64,000 nt of DNA from a virus. Below, in pieces: positions 31,432-39,515 of this stretch; position 1 is the stretch's first letter, and every line of letters starts with the position of its first letter. The notes under the pieces were generated by a model. That model was not told the DNA's origin and did not search any database. It saw only the letters and a list, made by a program, of their open reading frames with translations. A program made the translations under genes and the position numbers. The stretch is taken from the IMG/VR virus record IMGVR_UViG_3300034279_000305, positions 1 through 64,000 of that record, one strand, 5' to 3'.

Positions 31432-32073
31432 CTAATATACTCTCATCTTTTTGATAAATTCTTTCATAGTCTCATAGTCAGAAGAAGCCTTAACATTCAA
31501 CACCAACATGGTGCAGTCATCGACATATGAGAACAAAGAATGTGCTTTGGTGGTATTCATAAAATACGTGGTCCCTTCTCTCAGTTGCACAACCTTACCA
31601 TCAAAAATCCAAGACATGCTTGACGAGTGAAAATTGTAGAATGGTACGACGATTCTAAACATGTCATTAGGCAGACCGAAATTGTGGTCTCTGTGTGGCG
31701 GGAAAAAACCACCCTTGTCTAACCGCAGGAAATGTGACCGACCCAAGTCTTCTCCGAAAAAATTTAACAGTTCATTTACTTCAGGTATCTCGCATGACAA
31801 AGGTGTGCGAGTTTTAAAATCAGAATCACGATGTATTATACCAGTTTCGTTATAATATTCTCCCAAACTTTCAAGATCCGGAACACCTGAGTATCCGCCA
31901 TCTAAACTGGTCATCGATAATCCGTAACGATTGTACCCCTGTTTATATGTGTTGTATTGCTTCCATTCTGGATGCCCGAGAATAAGATCTCTATACTTGT
32001 TTACGGGAATATTTGGAAATCCCAGTTCTATTATATCTCCATATGAGATTACGAATTCAGTTAGTGGGTTCAT
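31432..32073 (-). CDS. Aspartyl/asparaginyl hydroxylase-like oxygenase
   Basis: This is a 213-residue protein with FFPPHRDHN (HxD iron ligands, about residues 124-132), RIVVPFYN, and KAHSLFSYVDDCTMLVLNV (distal His), the beta-hydroxylase layout (Asp_Arg_Hydrox type). It probably hydroxylates an amino-acid side chain or small substrate. It sits one base from both neighbours in a cassette with radical SAM enzymes. Confidence 0.78.
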   Translation of the reverse strand: MNPLTEFVISYGDIIELGFPNIPVNKYRDLILGHPEWKQYNTYKQGYNRYGLSMTSLDGGYSGVPDLESLGEYYNETGIIHRDSDFKTRTPLSCEIPEVNELLNFFGEDLGRSHFLRLDKGGFFPPHRDHNFGLPNDMFRIVVPFYNFHSSSMSWIFDGKVVQLREGTTYFMNTTKAHSLFSYVDDCTMLVLNVKASSDYETMKEFIKKMRVY

Positions 32074-32754
32074 TTAATTAGTTCCTGGATCTATTTTGCC
32101 GAGTTGATCAAACGCCCACTGTCTTTCCCTACAATGGTAGCACCTGCCGCATCTGCCATATGTTTGCTGCGTGCAAGTATGAGATATCTCAAGCAATCTT
32201 TCGGTACCATGCATAAAATGTAAATCAATTGTATGCGATTTCATCAATTCATTGAACGGCATGCCCAGATATTCCGGAAATGGATTTGTATCTACTCTAT
32301 ACGGTTTTTCTTCTGGAGTAAGGATCAACTCGGACGTTTCTCTATTGTCCGCTAGATAAACAAACAGTTTCCCACCCGCTGCATATTCGTCGAATACTGC
32401 ACGAACGCTTTGTTGAATTTGTTGTGAGTGGTGTAGTTCTTGGACGTTTTCTGCACCAAAAATAGTAGGCGCAGGTAAGTTTATATCCAGCATCTCATTT
32501 ATGGCAGCGACTATTCCAGGCGAGTGCACCTCTGCACCATCTGTCTTGGGCACCGTAAAGATATACTTTATTTCATCGACACTACGACCCTTCTTGATCA
32601 ATTCTGAACAAATCATATACAATAAAATAGAACTGTCTGCCCCGCTACTCAACATAATCGCAAGGTGTCGGTTTTCGGGTAAAGGTAAAACGAAAGAACG
32701 TCTATCCTCCGTCGGTCCACAAGTAAATACTGAGAAAAAAGAAGTATCAATCAT
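32074..32754 (-). CDS. PP-loop ATP pyrophosphatase-like (QueC-like) protein
   Basis: This is a 226-residue protein with the PP-loop LSSGADSS (residues 35-42) that binds ATP for adenylating a substrate, and a C-terminal zinc cluster CGRCYHCRERQWAF (plus an earlier Cys), the layout of QueC (7-cyano-7-deazaguanine synthase). There are no QueD, QueE or FolE genes in this window, so deazaguanine synthesis cannot be claimed; another amide/nitrile or thiolation chemistry is possible. Confidence 0.7.
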   Translation of the reverse strand: MIDTSFFSVFTCGPTEDRRSFVLPLPENRHLAIMLSSGADSSILLYMICSELIKKGRSVDEIKYIFTVPKTDGAEVHSPGIVAAINEMLDINLPAPTIFGAENVQELHHSQQIQQSVRAVFDEYAAGGKLFVYLADNRETSELILTPEEKPYRVDTNPFPEYLGMPFNELMKSHTIDLHFMHGTERLLEISHTCTQQTYGRCGRCYHCRERQWAFDQLGKIDPGTN

Positions 32755-32809
32755 GCGGTTTCTCCCCGCAATTGCTGGAATTTGTCAACTTTAGCATTAC
32801 ATTTTTTCC

Positions 32810-34429
32810 TTATGTTTCAACATAATCTAACTTTTTCTTTTTATAATCTTCAATGAATGCAACTTTCGTATACTCCGAGGGACGAATACCGCCAAGTTGT
32901 CGAAACGATTTCATCATATCCTCATCAGTTTTTCCATCTACATACCAATCATCCATTCTCCAATGGTCGACTCCGTAATCTAAATAAGAATCATTCGCCC
33001 AGAAATTTTTGATGACCCATAGCACAACGTCCCTTTCTGTCAACCCTGTATTACTTTGCCATCTATTAAATAGGACTGATTCATCCATGTGTCGCATAAA
33101 CAATCTTACCTGATTTTTCATCTCGGGTTCAATCTGATTACTCTGGAATATAGGTAGTAATTCAGGATCATCCTCTGACAATTGATGCCCCTTGATGTCT
33201 ATTAATTTATATCCCTGTTTTTCGTACTGCGTTGACAATACGCTAGGACTGGTATTCTCTAACGTATTACTAGGAATAACCAATGGATGTATAAGTACGT
33301 TGTTGGTTTTCCAGTGTTCTTCGCACCATTTTAGAGTCTCACCCATTGTCTCTTCTGTGTCATACGGTAGTCCTGCGATGAGACTGATTGAACCTCTGTA
33401 ATACCCATTATGCTTTAGAAAGTATGCTTTGGTATCTAGAAGTACTTGTTTAATTTTATCGCTGTCCATACCCTTACCGATTGCAGCAGCACTTGGGCGA
33501 TTAAATGATTCTATACCATAAAATTGTCCGTTAAACTGCATGCGAGCTAAATGCTCTATGTCGCCTGGACGAGTGTGTAACAGATCGGCACGAATATAAC
33601 CGCCAAACAATGGTTTGAAGGAAAACTTTTCAACTTTATCTGCATATTTGATTATCTTATTGGTATAATCATTGAAAGTTTCATCTGCAATAGAATATCT
33701 GTATAACCCCCAGTTGTCATAATTTCGTATAAGATTGTCGCTAAAATCTTCTGCATCACGAGTATGATCATCCTTTACTCCCAGTACAGGATACGTGCAG
33801 AATGAACATTTGAACCGACACCCTCTGGATGTTTCTATGGTTGTATGCTCAAATGGTTGCATGAAATCACGGTTTTCATAATCAACAGATAAATTACGCA
33901 TAGGAAATGCAGGATAGTGTGCAATAGCATCGACAACTTTTCTCTTGTCCCCCTCCTTGTTAATGACTTCTTCTGTCCACTTAGCAGTGCCTTTCAAAAT
34001 CTCAAGCATGGCATGTTCACCATATCCTGTTACCATGTAGTCAGCAGGAATTAAATGTATGTTATGAAACTGCGTTGATCCAGTAATGATAGTAACGTCT
34101 GGATAAGTTTGCTTCAACCATGTAAAACAGCGATATAATGTCTCTGTGTTCATTCTAAACAATGCACCCAATCCAACAAATTTGAACGACGGTGACATTC
34201 GTGAACGTATCAACTGTTGAAATTCGCGAAATGTCCAAGAAGGAGCAAAATCAACAACCTCGACAGAGAGACCATTTTGACGCAAGAATGATGCAATTCT
34301 GTGCGCTCCTGCGCTTCGGCGAACGGAACTATAACTGATTGTTGCATCCTGCCGACGAAAACCCTTACTGTCCGTTGAAGGAGTTTCATCTATATTGATC
34401 ATACCACCAAAGATAATGCCATCAAGCAT
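32810..34429 (-). CDS. B12-binding-type radical SAM enzyme
   Basis: This is a 539-residue protein from the ATG at 34429 (GAGGTGG site just before). An N-terminal region like a B12-binding Rossmann domain (about 40-145, without a clear DxHxxG) precedes a radical SAM core with RGCRFKCSFC (three Cys for the 4Fe-4S cluster, about residues 204-211), then YGIESFNR and GLPYDTEET. This class includes methylases and ring-forming enzymes acting on unactivated carbons. The substrate is unknown; the cassette context suggests a small-molecule or peptide product. Confidence 0.82.
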   Translation of the reverse strand: MLDGIIFGGMINIDETPSTDSKGFRRQDATISYSSVRRSAGAHRIASFLRQNGLSVEVVDFAPSWTFREFQQLIRSRMSPSFKFVGLGALFRMNTETLYRCFTWLKQTYPDVTIITGSTQFHNIHLIPADYMVTGYGEHAMLEILKGTAKWTEEVINKEGDKRKVVDAIAHYPAFPMRNLSVDYENRDFMQPFEHTTIETSRGCRFKCSFCTYPVLGVKDDHTRDAEDFSDNLIRNYDNWGLYRYSIADETFNDYTNKIIKYADKVEKFSFKPLFGGYIRADLLHTRPGDIEHLARMQFNGQFYGIESFNRPSAAAIGKGMDSDKIKQVLLDTKAYFLKHNGYYRGSISLIAGLPYDTEETMGETLKWCEEHWKTNNVLIHPLVIPSNTLENTSPSVLSTQYEKQGYKLIDIKGHQLSEDDPELLPIFQSNQIEPEMKNQVRLFMRHMDESVLFNRWQSNTGLTERDVVLWVIKNFWANDSYLDYGVDHWRMDDWYVDGKTDEDMMKSFRQLGGIRPSEYTKVAFIEDYKKKKLDYVET

Positions 34430-35051
34430 CAATCCACCTCGCATCTTCTAGAATTTTCTTAAACTGTTCTTTATAGTGTTCATTCCAAATCATATACAAC
34501 ATCCATTGTTTTGTATAGTTAATTTTAAACGGTCCATTGTCGGGTAATGTATATGGGTGTATTCTGAAGTTTGGTTTTCCAAAATGCTTCCCGTCCTCGT
34601 AGTAATACTTAGGATAATTCACAGGATCGTTTATTGCCAGATATCTAAGTAATCTCTTGTTAAATTCATTGGCAGTATTGATTGCTCCATACCTTCCTGC
34701 TTCGATGCTACGATCTATTGCTATCGTATGAATGTCACCGTGTGCTCTTGCGAGTTGCATTCCTGGAATAGTATAACTACGCGAACTCAAATGTGTCATG
34801 TGAGAATCTATGTTCGATTCATGATATCCACCTCCACAAAGTATTTTACCATCTCTTCGGTAGAGAATATATCCATTTCCAAGTCCATCATATCTCTTTT
34901 GAACATACAACGCATGTAGAAACGAAGATCGAGTATTCTCCCAATTAACGGGACTCATGTTTGTTGCTCCAGGTCTTGTATCATCTATTGCATGGTTACA
35001 GAATGGCAACAACTGATCAATGGGATATGTGCTGTCTATCTGTTCAAACAT
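34422..35051 (-). CDS. GNAT-like hypothetical protein
   Basis: This is a 209-residue protein. YILYRRDGKILCGGGYHES and the later HTIAIDRSIEAGRYGAINTANEFNKRLLRYL recall strand 4 and the CoA-loop helix of GNAT acyltransferases, but the CoA motif is not clear. The rest is aromatic-rich and unassigned. Its start shares TAATG with the upstream radical SAM gene. Confidence 0.5.
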   Translation of the reverse strand: MFEQIDSTYPIDQLLPFCNHAIDDTRPGATNMSPVNWENTRSSFLHALYVQKRYDGLGNGYILYRRDGKILCGGGYHESNIDSHMTHLSSRSYTIPGMQLARAHGDIHTIAIDRSIEAGRYGAINTANEFNKRLLRYLAINDPVNYPKYYYEDGKHFGKPNFRIHPYTLPDNGPFKINYTKQWMLYMIWNEHYKEQFKKILEDARWIDA

Positions 35052-36055
35052 TACCCAATCTCCGCATAATGACATTTTCTACAAATCTCATCTCTGGCGC
35101 GAACGATTACCTCAGCATGTGTTTCGGACACCCATATATCACTCAGAGAAGATTTCGAAAGGTCTCCGAAAACATACTCCATGTTGTAATCATTGCAGCA
35201 AAGAAAAGTTTCTCCCAAAGAATTTATATGAATCCATTCAGTAGTTCTATCCGTCTTAACATCTTCAAATCCCCGACAACCTATGACAGTGCCAGTTTTT
35301 AATCTCTCTTCGATCGAAGGTTGGTTTGAAATTAAAGACGACAACAATCCTGCTCTATCATGCAGCACGTATTCCTTGTATGGGATGAAGTTCTTAAACT
35401 TTCTCTTGGCAAATTTGTACGCCTGGAAACGTTCTCCCTTTACTGGATGCATATCAATTTGCAGGTTATTTAATTCCTCGCCTCTGTGAATGTCATTATC
35501 CCAGACCTTATCGTCGACCCCATTAATCAGTATGATCAAATTATCAAAGTCTGCCAGTTCTGTATCTGCATATTCTAAATTTGCTATCAATCTATCGTAT
35601 TGATTGACATGCAACCCAGAACGACTTGCCCAAGTTTCTGGTTCGAATGATGGGATGTTCAGTATAATCTCAGAGATAACATCCTTATTAGACTTGATCA
35701 TGTCTATCTTTTTGGGAGTAAGATTAATCCCATTGCTGAAAATGGTAGTGGTGAAGTTATACTTGCGAAGTAACTCCAGAAATTCTTCGAGATACCTATA
35801 CAATAACACCTCACCGTAGTGTGCAGTGTAGATGTTTCTCATTGAGAGAGATACAACTCCACTCTCGTCGTTACGATGCGATGCCAAATCGGCAAGAATC
35901 TTTTCTACTAGATCTAGAGGCATGTGCACCCTTGTTCGCTCAGGCTGTGGGATATATTTTACTGGACAATACCAGCATGCAGCATTACAGAACCCAAACA
36001 AGTCAAGTTGGACGTGTTGGATCTTTATGTCCCGTAAGTTCTGTAAAAGATTCAT
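35051..36055 (-). CDS. Radical SAM/SPASM-like enzyme
   Basis: This is a 334-residue protein. The radical SAM motif FCNAACWYCP (C23, C27, C30) opens a TIM-barrel-like core, and the C-terminal third has further Cys (IGCRGFE, FLCCNDYN, CRKCH), which fits SPASM auxiliary iron-sulfur clusters. SPASM enzymes modify peptides or sugars. The neighbouring Coq4 and glycosyltransferase genes do not reveal the substrate. Start in an ATGA overlap with Coq4. Confidence 0.85.
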   Translation of the reverse strand: MNLLQNLRDIKIQHVQLDLFGFCNAACWYCPVKYIPQPERTRVHMPLDLVEKILADLASHRNDESGVVSLSMRNIYTAHYGEVLLYRYLEEFLELLRKYNFTTTIFSNGINLTPKKIDMIKSNKDVISEIILNIPSFEPETWASRSGLHVNQYDRLIANLEYADTELADFDNLIILINGVDDKVWDNDIHRGEELNNLQIDMHPVKGERFQAYKFAKRKFKNFIPYKEYVLHDRAGLLSSLISNQPSIEERLKTGTVIGCRGFEDVKTDRTTEWIHINSLGETFLCCNDYNMEYVFGDLSKSSLSDIWVSETHAEVIVRARDEICRKCHYAEIG

Positions 36056-36696
36056 GATATAATATTAAGACGAATTCGTGCTTCTTCTAAATCTTCATTA
36101 AACAGGTCATCATAATTTTCTGCAAGTAAGAACTTAGCATTCTTCCCTCGTAGATATGCATGTTGGACCATCGACAGATTTTTGTATGTAAGACCATACT
36201 TCAACAAACCAAGCAGACATATCGCGATCCAACCAATTGATTTTGTTTGTGCAAACGAAAATGCAGCAAGGCAAATTTCGCCTGTATCATTTGCAGGATA
36301 TCCTGTCAATGTATGCCAAGTGTCATGTGTGTCGCGATATCTGCGTGCCATCCAATTATACGGATGTTTCGCTTCGATCCATTTACTGTTGTTTGATTTT
36401 CTCCTGCTGAGTTTCAGCAGGATTTCTTGGTTTGGAAATAGTTTGTGGCATTCTCTACCAACAGACCCTTCTGGTCTCTCGGAAAGTGTCGGGAAATACT
36501 CGGAAATTTCTTCAGAGGAGTATGCTATCTCACCACCCGATTCAGTCTTCATTAACTGATCGAGACTCCAGCGTAATGATGGAGGATTTAATGCATGAAG
36601 GATCTCGAAAATGAAAATTGTATTCGCAGGATTTCTACGAAGTTTCTTAAATGCTTTGTATGCACGAAGATAGTCAATTTTGTATTCTAGACTCAT
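36052..36696 (-). CDS. coq4: Coq4-family protein
   Basis: This is a 214-residue protein. RDTHDTWHTLTGYPANDTGE gives the Coq4 metal motif HDxxH-x11-E (H124, D125, H128, E140), followed by the family's AFSFAQTKSIGW helix. Coq4 scaffolds ubiquinone biosynthesis and has been linked to oxidative decarboxylation of the ring. Its presence in a phage cassette with radical SAM and 2OG enzymes is unusual. Whether it acts on quinones here is unknown. Confidence 0.82.
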   Translation of the reverse strand: MSLEYKIDYLRAYKAFKKLRRNPANTIFIFEILHALNPPSLRWSLDQLMKTESGGEIAYSSEEISEYFPTLSERPEGSVGRECHKLFPNQEILLKLSRRKSNNSKWIEAKHPYNWMARRYRDTHDTWHTLTGYPANDTGEICLAAFSFAQTKSIGWIAICLLGLLKYGLTYKNLSMVQHAYLRGKNAKFLLAENYDDLFNEDLEEARIRLNIIS

Positions 36697-37432
36697 TTAC
36701 AATAACCTTCAATTCGCGAAGCACTTTCTTAATTTCAATTGGATTACTTAGGAAGGCATAGAAGTTTCCACTATCTTCCAAGTCATAGACATATAGATGC
36801 TCATCAGTAAGAACATAGTTTATGTCTGGATTATAGTATAATTTATATGATGCTACGACATCCTCTGAACCGAGAAATGTCTCGTCGAAATTGAAGGAAT
36901 TGACAACTTTGTTAGAATACAGTAACATTCTATTTTGCAGAAGATTTGCCGCCAAAAATTTACCAAGTTCGATTAGGCGTAATCCATGCGAACCTTTTAC
37001 GTTCGCGAACTTGTAGATATCAGCGCTGTTGAAGAATGCATTACCAGTGGTATTATTTCCATTATATGTCATAACTCCATCAATCAAACCAACCACATCA
37101 ACATCGGGATTATCGTCCACGATCGTAGCGAGTTTGCTCAATGCATCAGGAGCGAGATAATCATCAGCATCGACTTGCATATAATAGTCATGCGGGCGAG
37201 ATCGGAAAATCTCTAGAACAGAATTCTTTCCCCTCGCAGGTGTCCCGTTAGATTCAGTTACCAGAAACTCTACATTGTATTCCTCTGCAACAGATCTCGC
37301 TTGCTCTACAAATGAAAAATCGAGAGTGTTACATACCACAACCACATCACTGGTTTGAGGTAGAACACTCTCGATACAACGTTTTAATTTTTCAACATCC
37401 CTTGAAGTAAGGAGTGCAACCAATATGTTCAT
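36674..37432 (-). CDS. Family 2 glycosyltransferase
   Basis: This is a 252-residue GT-A protein. ILVALLTSRDVEKLKRCIESVL opens the nucleotide-sugar fold, and VDADDYLAPDALSKL gives the DxD metal motif (D88, D90). A later FLGSEDVVASYKL helix fits the acceptor side. It transfers a sugar from a nucleotide donor. It is coupled to coq4 (23-base overlap) and to the 37429 gene (ATGA). Confidence 0.87.
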   Translation of the reverse strand: MNILVALLTSRDVEKLKRCIESVLPQTSDVVVVCNTLDFSFVEQARSVAEEYNVEFLVTESNGTPARGKNSVLEIFRSRPHDYYMQVDADDYLAPDALSKLATIVDDNPDVDVVGLIDGVMTYNGNNTTGNAFFNSADIYKFANVKGSHGLRLIELGKFLAANLLQNRMLLYSNKVVNSFNFDETFLGSEDVVASYKLYYNPDINYVLTDEHLYVYDLEDSGNFYAFLSNPIEIKKVLRELKVIVNESRIQN

Positions 37433-37746
37433 CCGATCAATGAACCTCCTGCTTTCTTCTTCGCCTTGGCAACTGCCTCTTGCGTCTTGACAGTCTTATG
37501 GTCTTTTTTACCATAGTCTTTGGCAAGGGGACTGTTGGGATTCGCGTCTGCAATTTTCGACATCACTTCCTTGAAGTGGTCTGGTGGTTTGACGCCATCA
37601 CCTACACCACCGATAATATTCGGTGCAGTTATACCTTGGATAAGGTGTGGATTTTTCTCTAGAAACTCTTGTAATGCGTCAAATGAACCCCAGAAATCAT
37701 CCTGAGGTTCACGTGTCTCTGCATCTAAAACTGTATATAAGGGCAT
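37429..37746 (-). CDS. Conserved phage protein (105 aa)
   Basis: The start MPLYTVLDAETREPQDDFWGSFDALQEF and the middle FKEVMSKIADANPNSPLAKDYGKK are typical of a small conserved T4-type phage family related to FmdB-like proteins but without the zinc Cys. The C-terminus is Lys-rich. Function unknown. Confidence 0.7.
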   Translation of the reverse strand: MPLYTVLDAETREPQDDFWGSFDALQEFLEKNPHLIQGITAPNIIGGVGDGVKPPDHFKEVMSKIADANPNSPLAKDYGKKDHKTVKTQEAVAKAKKKAGGSLIG

Positions 37747-37774
37747 TGTTATCGCTCTCTAATTAATACCAAAA

Positions 37775-37850
37775 TGGTACGGAGTGACGGGCTCGAACCG
37801 CCGACATTCTGCGTGTAAAGCAGACGCTCTACCAACTGAGCTAACCCCGC
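37775..37850 (-). tRNA. tRNA-Val (TAC)
   Basis: Complete cloverleaf with encoded CCA; loop TTTACAC. The acceptor overlaps the stop of the DUF458 gene by 10 bases. Confidence 0.92.
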
Positions 37851-38278
37851 ACAACGTGGTCCGCTGCATGGGTGGCAGCGAACGAATCAGGTTTGACCTT
37901 GGCATCAATACCAGTCGAACCCTTAACGTATCCCAGTGCTTCTTTCACTGCGATATTACTCTTATACCTTGGATTTGGATTTAAGTCAAGGTGTATTTCC
38001 AATTTTCTTTGACCAACTACGTCTAAAATTGCAGTTGCTGCTTCAATAGCAAATCCTGCTTCAGTAATTAGACGTTGACGTAGATTGCCAAAGTCGCGCA
38101 TCTCTACGTTTCTAGAGAATAAATTACCACCATGCTTAGAATCCTTGTGGAGAATAATAACAGTGGAATACTTAGCAAACCAAAGACCGTTGCGTTTGAA
38201 TCGAATGGAGTCCGCACCTACATAAACAGATGACGTCTCGCTTGAATTTAGAATTGCTTGTCTTGCTTCATCATACAT
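37841..38278 (-). CDS. RNase H-like DUF458 family protein
   Basis: This is a 145-residue protein. SVYVGADSIRFKR, LHKDSKHGGNLFSRNVEMRDFG, EIHLDLNP and the C-terminal KPDSFAATHAADHVVR match YkuK/DUF458, an RNase H-fold family with acidic catalytic positions. Role unproven, perhaps RNA processing. It sits inside the tRNA array between tRNA-Val and tRNA-Trp, and its stop lies inside tRNA-Val. Confidence 0.8.
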   Translation of the reverse strand: MYDEARQAILNSSETSSVYVGADSIRFKRNGLWFAKYSTVIILHKDSKHGGNLFSRNVEMRDFGNLRQRLITEAGFAIEAATAILDVVGQRKLEIHLDLNPNPRYKSNIAVKEALGYVKGSTGIDAKVKPDSFAATHAADHVVRG

Positions 38279-38296
38279 AGGTCACCTATTGAAAAT

Positions 38297-38373
38297 TGGC
38301 GGCGGGTGGTAGGAATTGAACCTACTTCTCAAGGTTTTGGAGACCCGTGGATTACCGTTTTCCCTCACCCCCG
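38297..38373 (-). tRNA. tRNA-Trp (CCA), atypical acceptor
   Basis: The loop CTCCAAA gives anticodon CCA, and the T-arm and 3' CCA are normal. The acceptor strands (CGGGGGTG and CACCCGCC) have two mismatches and one nucleotide extra, and the base after the acceptor is A instead of T8. It may be degenerate. Confidence 0.65.
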
Positions 38374-38387
38374 TAATACTTATAAAA

Positions 38388-38464
<77 letters not shown>

Positions 38465-38525
38465 AAAGTCAAGTCGCACTGTGACGCCTGACCCCGTACT
38501 GCCCAGAAAAACAGTACGTCGTATA

Positions 38526-38607
38526 TGGTACCCAAGATAGGATTCGAACCTACATCTTACTTCCAGTTACCTTTGGCTCCGTTCGTAGCGGAGAGGGATA
38601 CTTGGGC
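38526..38607 (-). tRNA. Aberrant tRNA-like gene (possible Arg ACG, no D-arm)
   Basis: Perfect acceptor (GCCCAAG/CTTGGGT), normal T-arm and encoded CCA. Between acceptor and a 5-bp hairpin with loop CTACGAA (anticodon ACG, T33) there are only 7 bases, so no D-arm. A 23-base segment with a D-loop-like AAGGTAAC follows the hairpin. Confidence 0.5.
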
Positions 38608-38612
38608 AAAAA

Positions 38613-38687
38613 TGGAGCGGGAGATCGGGATCGAACCGACGACGAACAGCTTGGAAGGCTGACACTCTACCACTGAGTTACACCCGC
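38613..38687 (-). tRNA. tRNA-Gly (TCC)
   Basis: Canonical, loop CTTCCAA, CCA encoded. Confidence 0.93.
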
Positions 38688-38695
38688 ATTAAACT

Positions 38696-38703
38696 TATTT
38701 ATA
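38696..38703 (-). promoter_or_regulatory. TATAAATA box between tRNA genes
   Basis: Exact late-promoter octamer on the minus strand in the 17-base spacer before tRNA-Gly. Confidence 0.45.
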
Positions 38704-38704
38704 T

Positions 38705-38781
38705 TGGCGACTCGTACGGGACTTGAACCCGTGGCCTCTAGCGTGACAGGCTAGCGATCTAACCAACTGATCTAACGAGCC
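38705..38781 (-). tRNA. tRNA-Asp (GTC)
   Basis: Canonical, loop CTGTCAC, CCA encoded. Confidence 0.93.
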
Positions 38782-38786
38782 TAAAC

Positions 38787-38872
38787 TGGTGGACAGGGTT
38801 GGATTCGAACCAACGTAGCATTACTGCGGCAGATTTACAGTCTGCTGGTATTAACCACTCACCCACCTATCC
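38787..38872 (-). tRNA. tRNA-Tyr (GTA)
   Basis: 86 bases with a long variable arm, loop CTGTAAA, CCA encoded. Confidence 0.93.
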
Positions 38873-38877
38873 AAAAA

Positions 38878-38954
38878 TGGTGCTCCCGAACGGATTCGAA
38901 CCGCTGACACGTGGTTCTTCAAACCACTGCTCTACCAACTGAGCTACAGGAGCA
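38878..38954 (-). tRNA. tRNA-Phe (GAA)
   Basis: Canonical, loop TTGAAGA, CCA encoded. Confidence 0.93.
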
Positions 38955-38959
38955 TATAA

Positions 38960-39042
38960 TGGTACGCCTAGAGGGACTCGAACCCCCACGCTTTCGCACT
39001 GGTACCTAAAACCAGCGTGTCTACCAATTCCACCATAGGCGC
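38960..39042 (-). tRNA. tRNA-Leu (TAG)
   Basis: Class II with variable arm, loop TTTAGGT, CCA encoded. Confidence 0.92.
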
Positions 39043-39052
39043 ATAAAAGAGT

Positions 39053-39165
39053 GACCACCTAAGTGTGCCTTGATTGCTTACTTCGCGACGTTGCAATCTT
39101 CCCATGTGAAGAAATATATTGCAAATTATTTCCGCACAACTTCTCGAGGTTCAGCATAGGTGGTC
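39053..39165 (-). ncRNA. Structured RNA candidate in tRNA array
   Basis: A 9-bp closing stem (GACCACCTA with TAGGTGGTC) encloses about 95 bases that hold a second hairpin, TTGCAAT...ATTGCAA, with an inner CTTC/GAAG stem. There is no tRNA T-arm or CCA and no convincing frame. It could be a small RNA or a processed spacer. Confidence 0.4.
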
Positions 39166-39170
39166 TATAT

Positions 39171-39246
39171 TGGTGGAGAATAACGGGATCGAACCGTTCA
39201 CCTTCTGCGTGCAAGGCAGACGCTCTACCGAATGAGCTAATTCCCC
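39171..39246 (-). tRNA. tRNA-Ala (TGC)
   Basis: Canonical, loop CTTGCAC, CCA encoded. Confidence 0.93.
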
Positions 39247-39249
39247 GAA

Positions 39250-39333
39250 TCTATAAAGCGAAGTGGGAGGATTCAGTTGTACCTCCATGACCCAGTCAAT
39301 TACTATCTGTAATCTCGGTCAACGACTCGTTAC
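39250..39333 (-). other. Noncoding, hairpin-rich spacer
   Basis: No gene. It holds the hairpin ATTAC-AGATA-GTAAT, a flanking TGACC/GGGTCA pair and a GGAGG/CCTCC pair, which together could fold like a small multibranched RNA. Confidence 0.35.
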
Positions 39334-39407
39334 TGGTTAAGAGGAGTACCACTCCCCGAGTCTACATTATCCCCACTGACGAGGGGATTATTCAGTCACA
39401 CTTCTTA
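39334..39407 (-). tRNA. Possible degenerate tRNA-like element
   Basis: 74 bases with acceptor TAAGAAG against CCTCTTA (one mismatch), discriminator A and CCA, and a strong central stem ATCCCC/GGGGAT with an 8-base loop. The T-arm is abnormal (GGAGT-GGT-ACTCC) and the D-arm unclear. Anticodon not assignable. Confidence 0.35.
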
Positions 39408-39430
39408 CGCCGACCGTCGCCAGCGATATT

Positions 39431-39509
39431 TGGTTGCAGAGGTTGGATTTGAACCAACGATTTCCGGCTTATGAGACCAGCGAGGACGACCAGACTCCTC
39501 TACTCCGCG
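39431..39509 (-). tRNA. Initiator tRNA-fMet (CAT)
   Basis: Loop CTCATAA gives CAT. The acceptor has the initiator hallmark C1 opposite A72 (CGCGGAG with CTCTGCA), with CCA encoded. The anticodon stem has two G-C pairs next to the loop end (GG/CC), not the usual three. Confidence 0.8.
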
Positions 39510-39515
39510 ATAAAC

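Noticed and set aside
32074-32754. 7-deazaguanine DNA modification pathway
   Set aside because: Only a QueC-like PP-loop protein is present in the window; QueD, QueE, FolE and a transglycosylase were not seen.
39063-39290. Plus-strand 75-codon frame in the tRNA array
   Set aside because: It crosses tRNA-Ala on the opposite strand and has no ribosome site.
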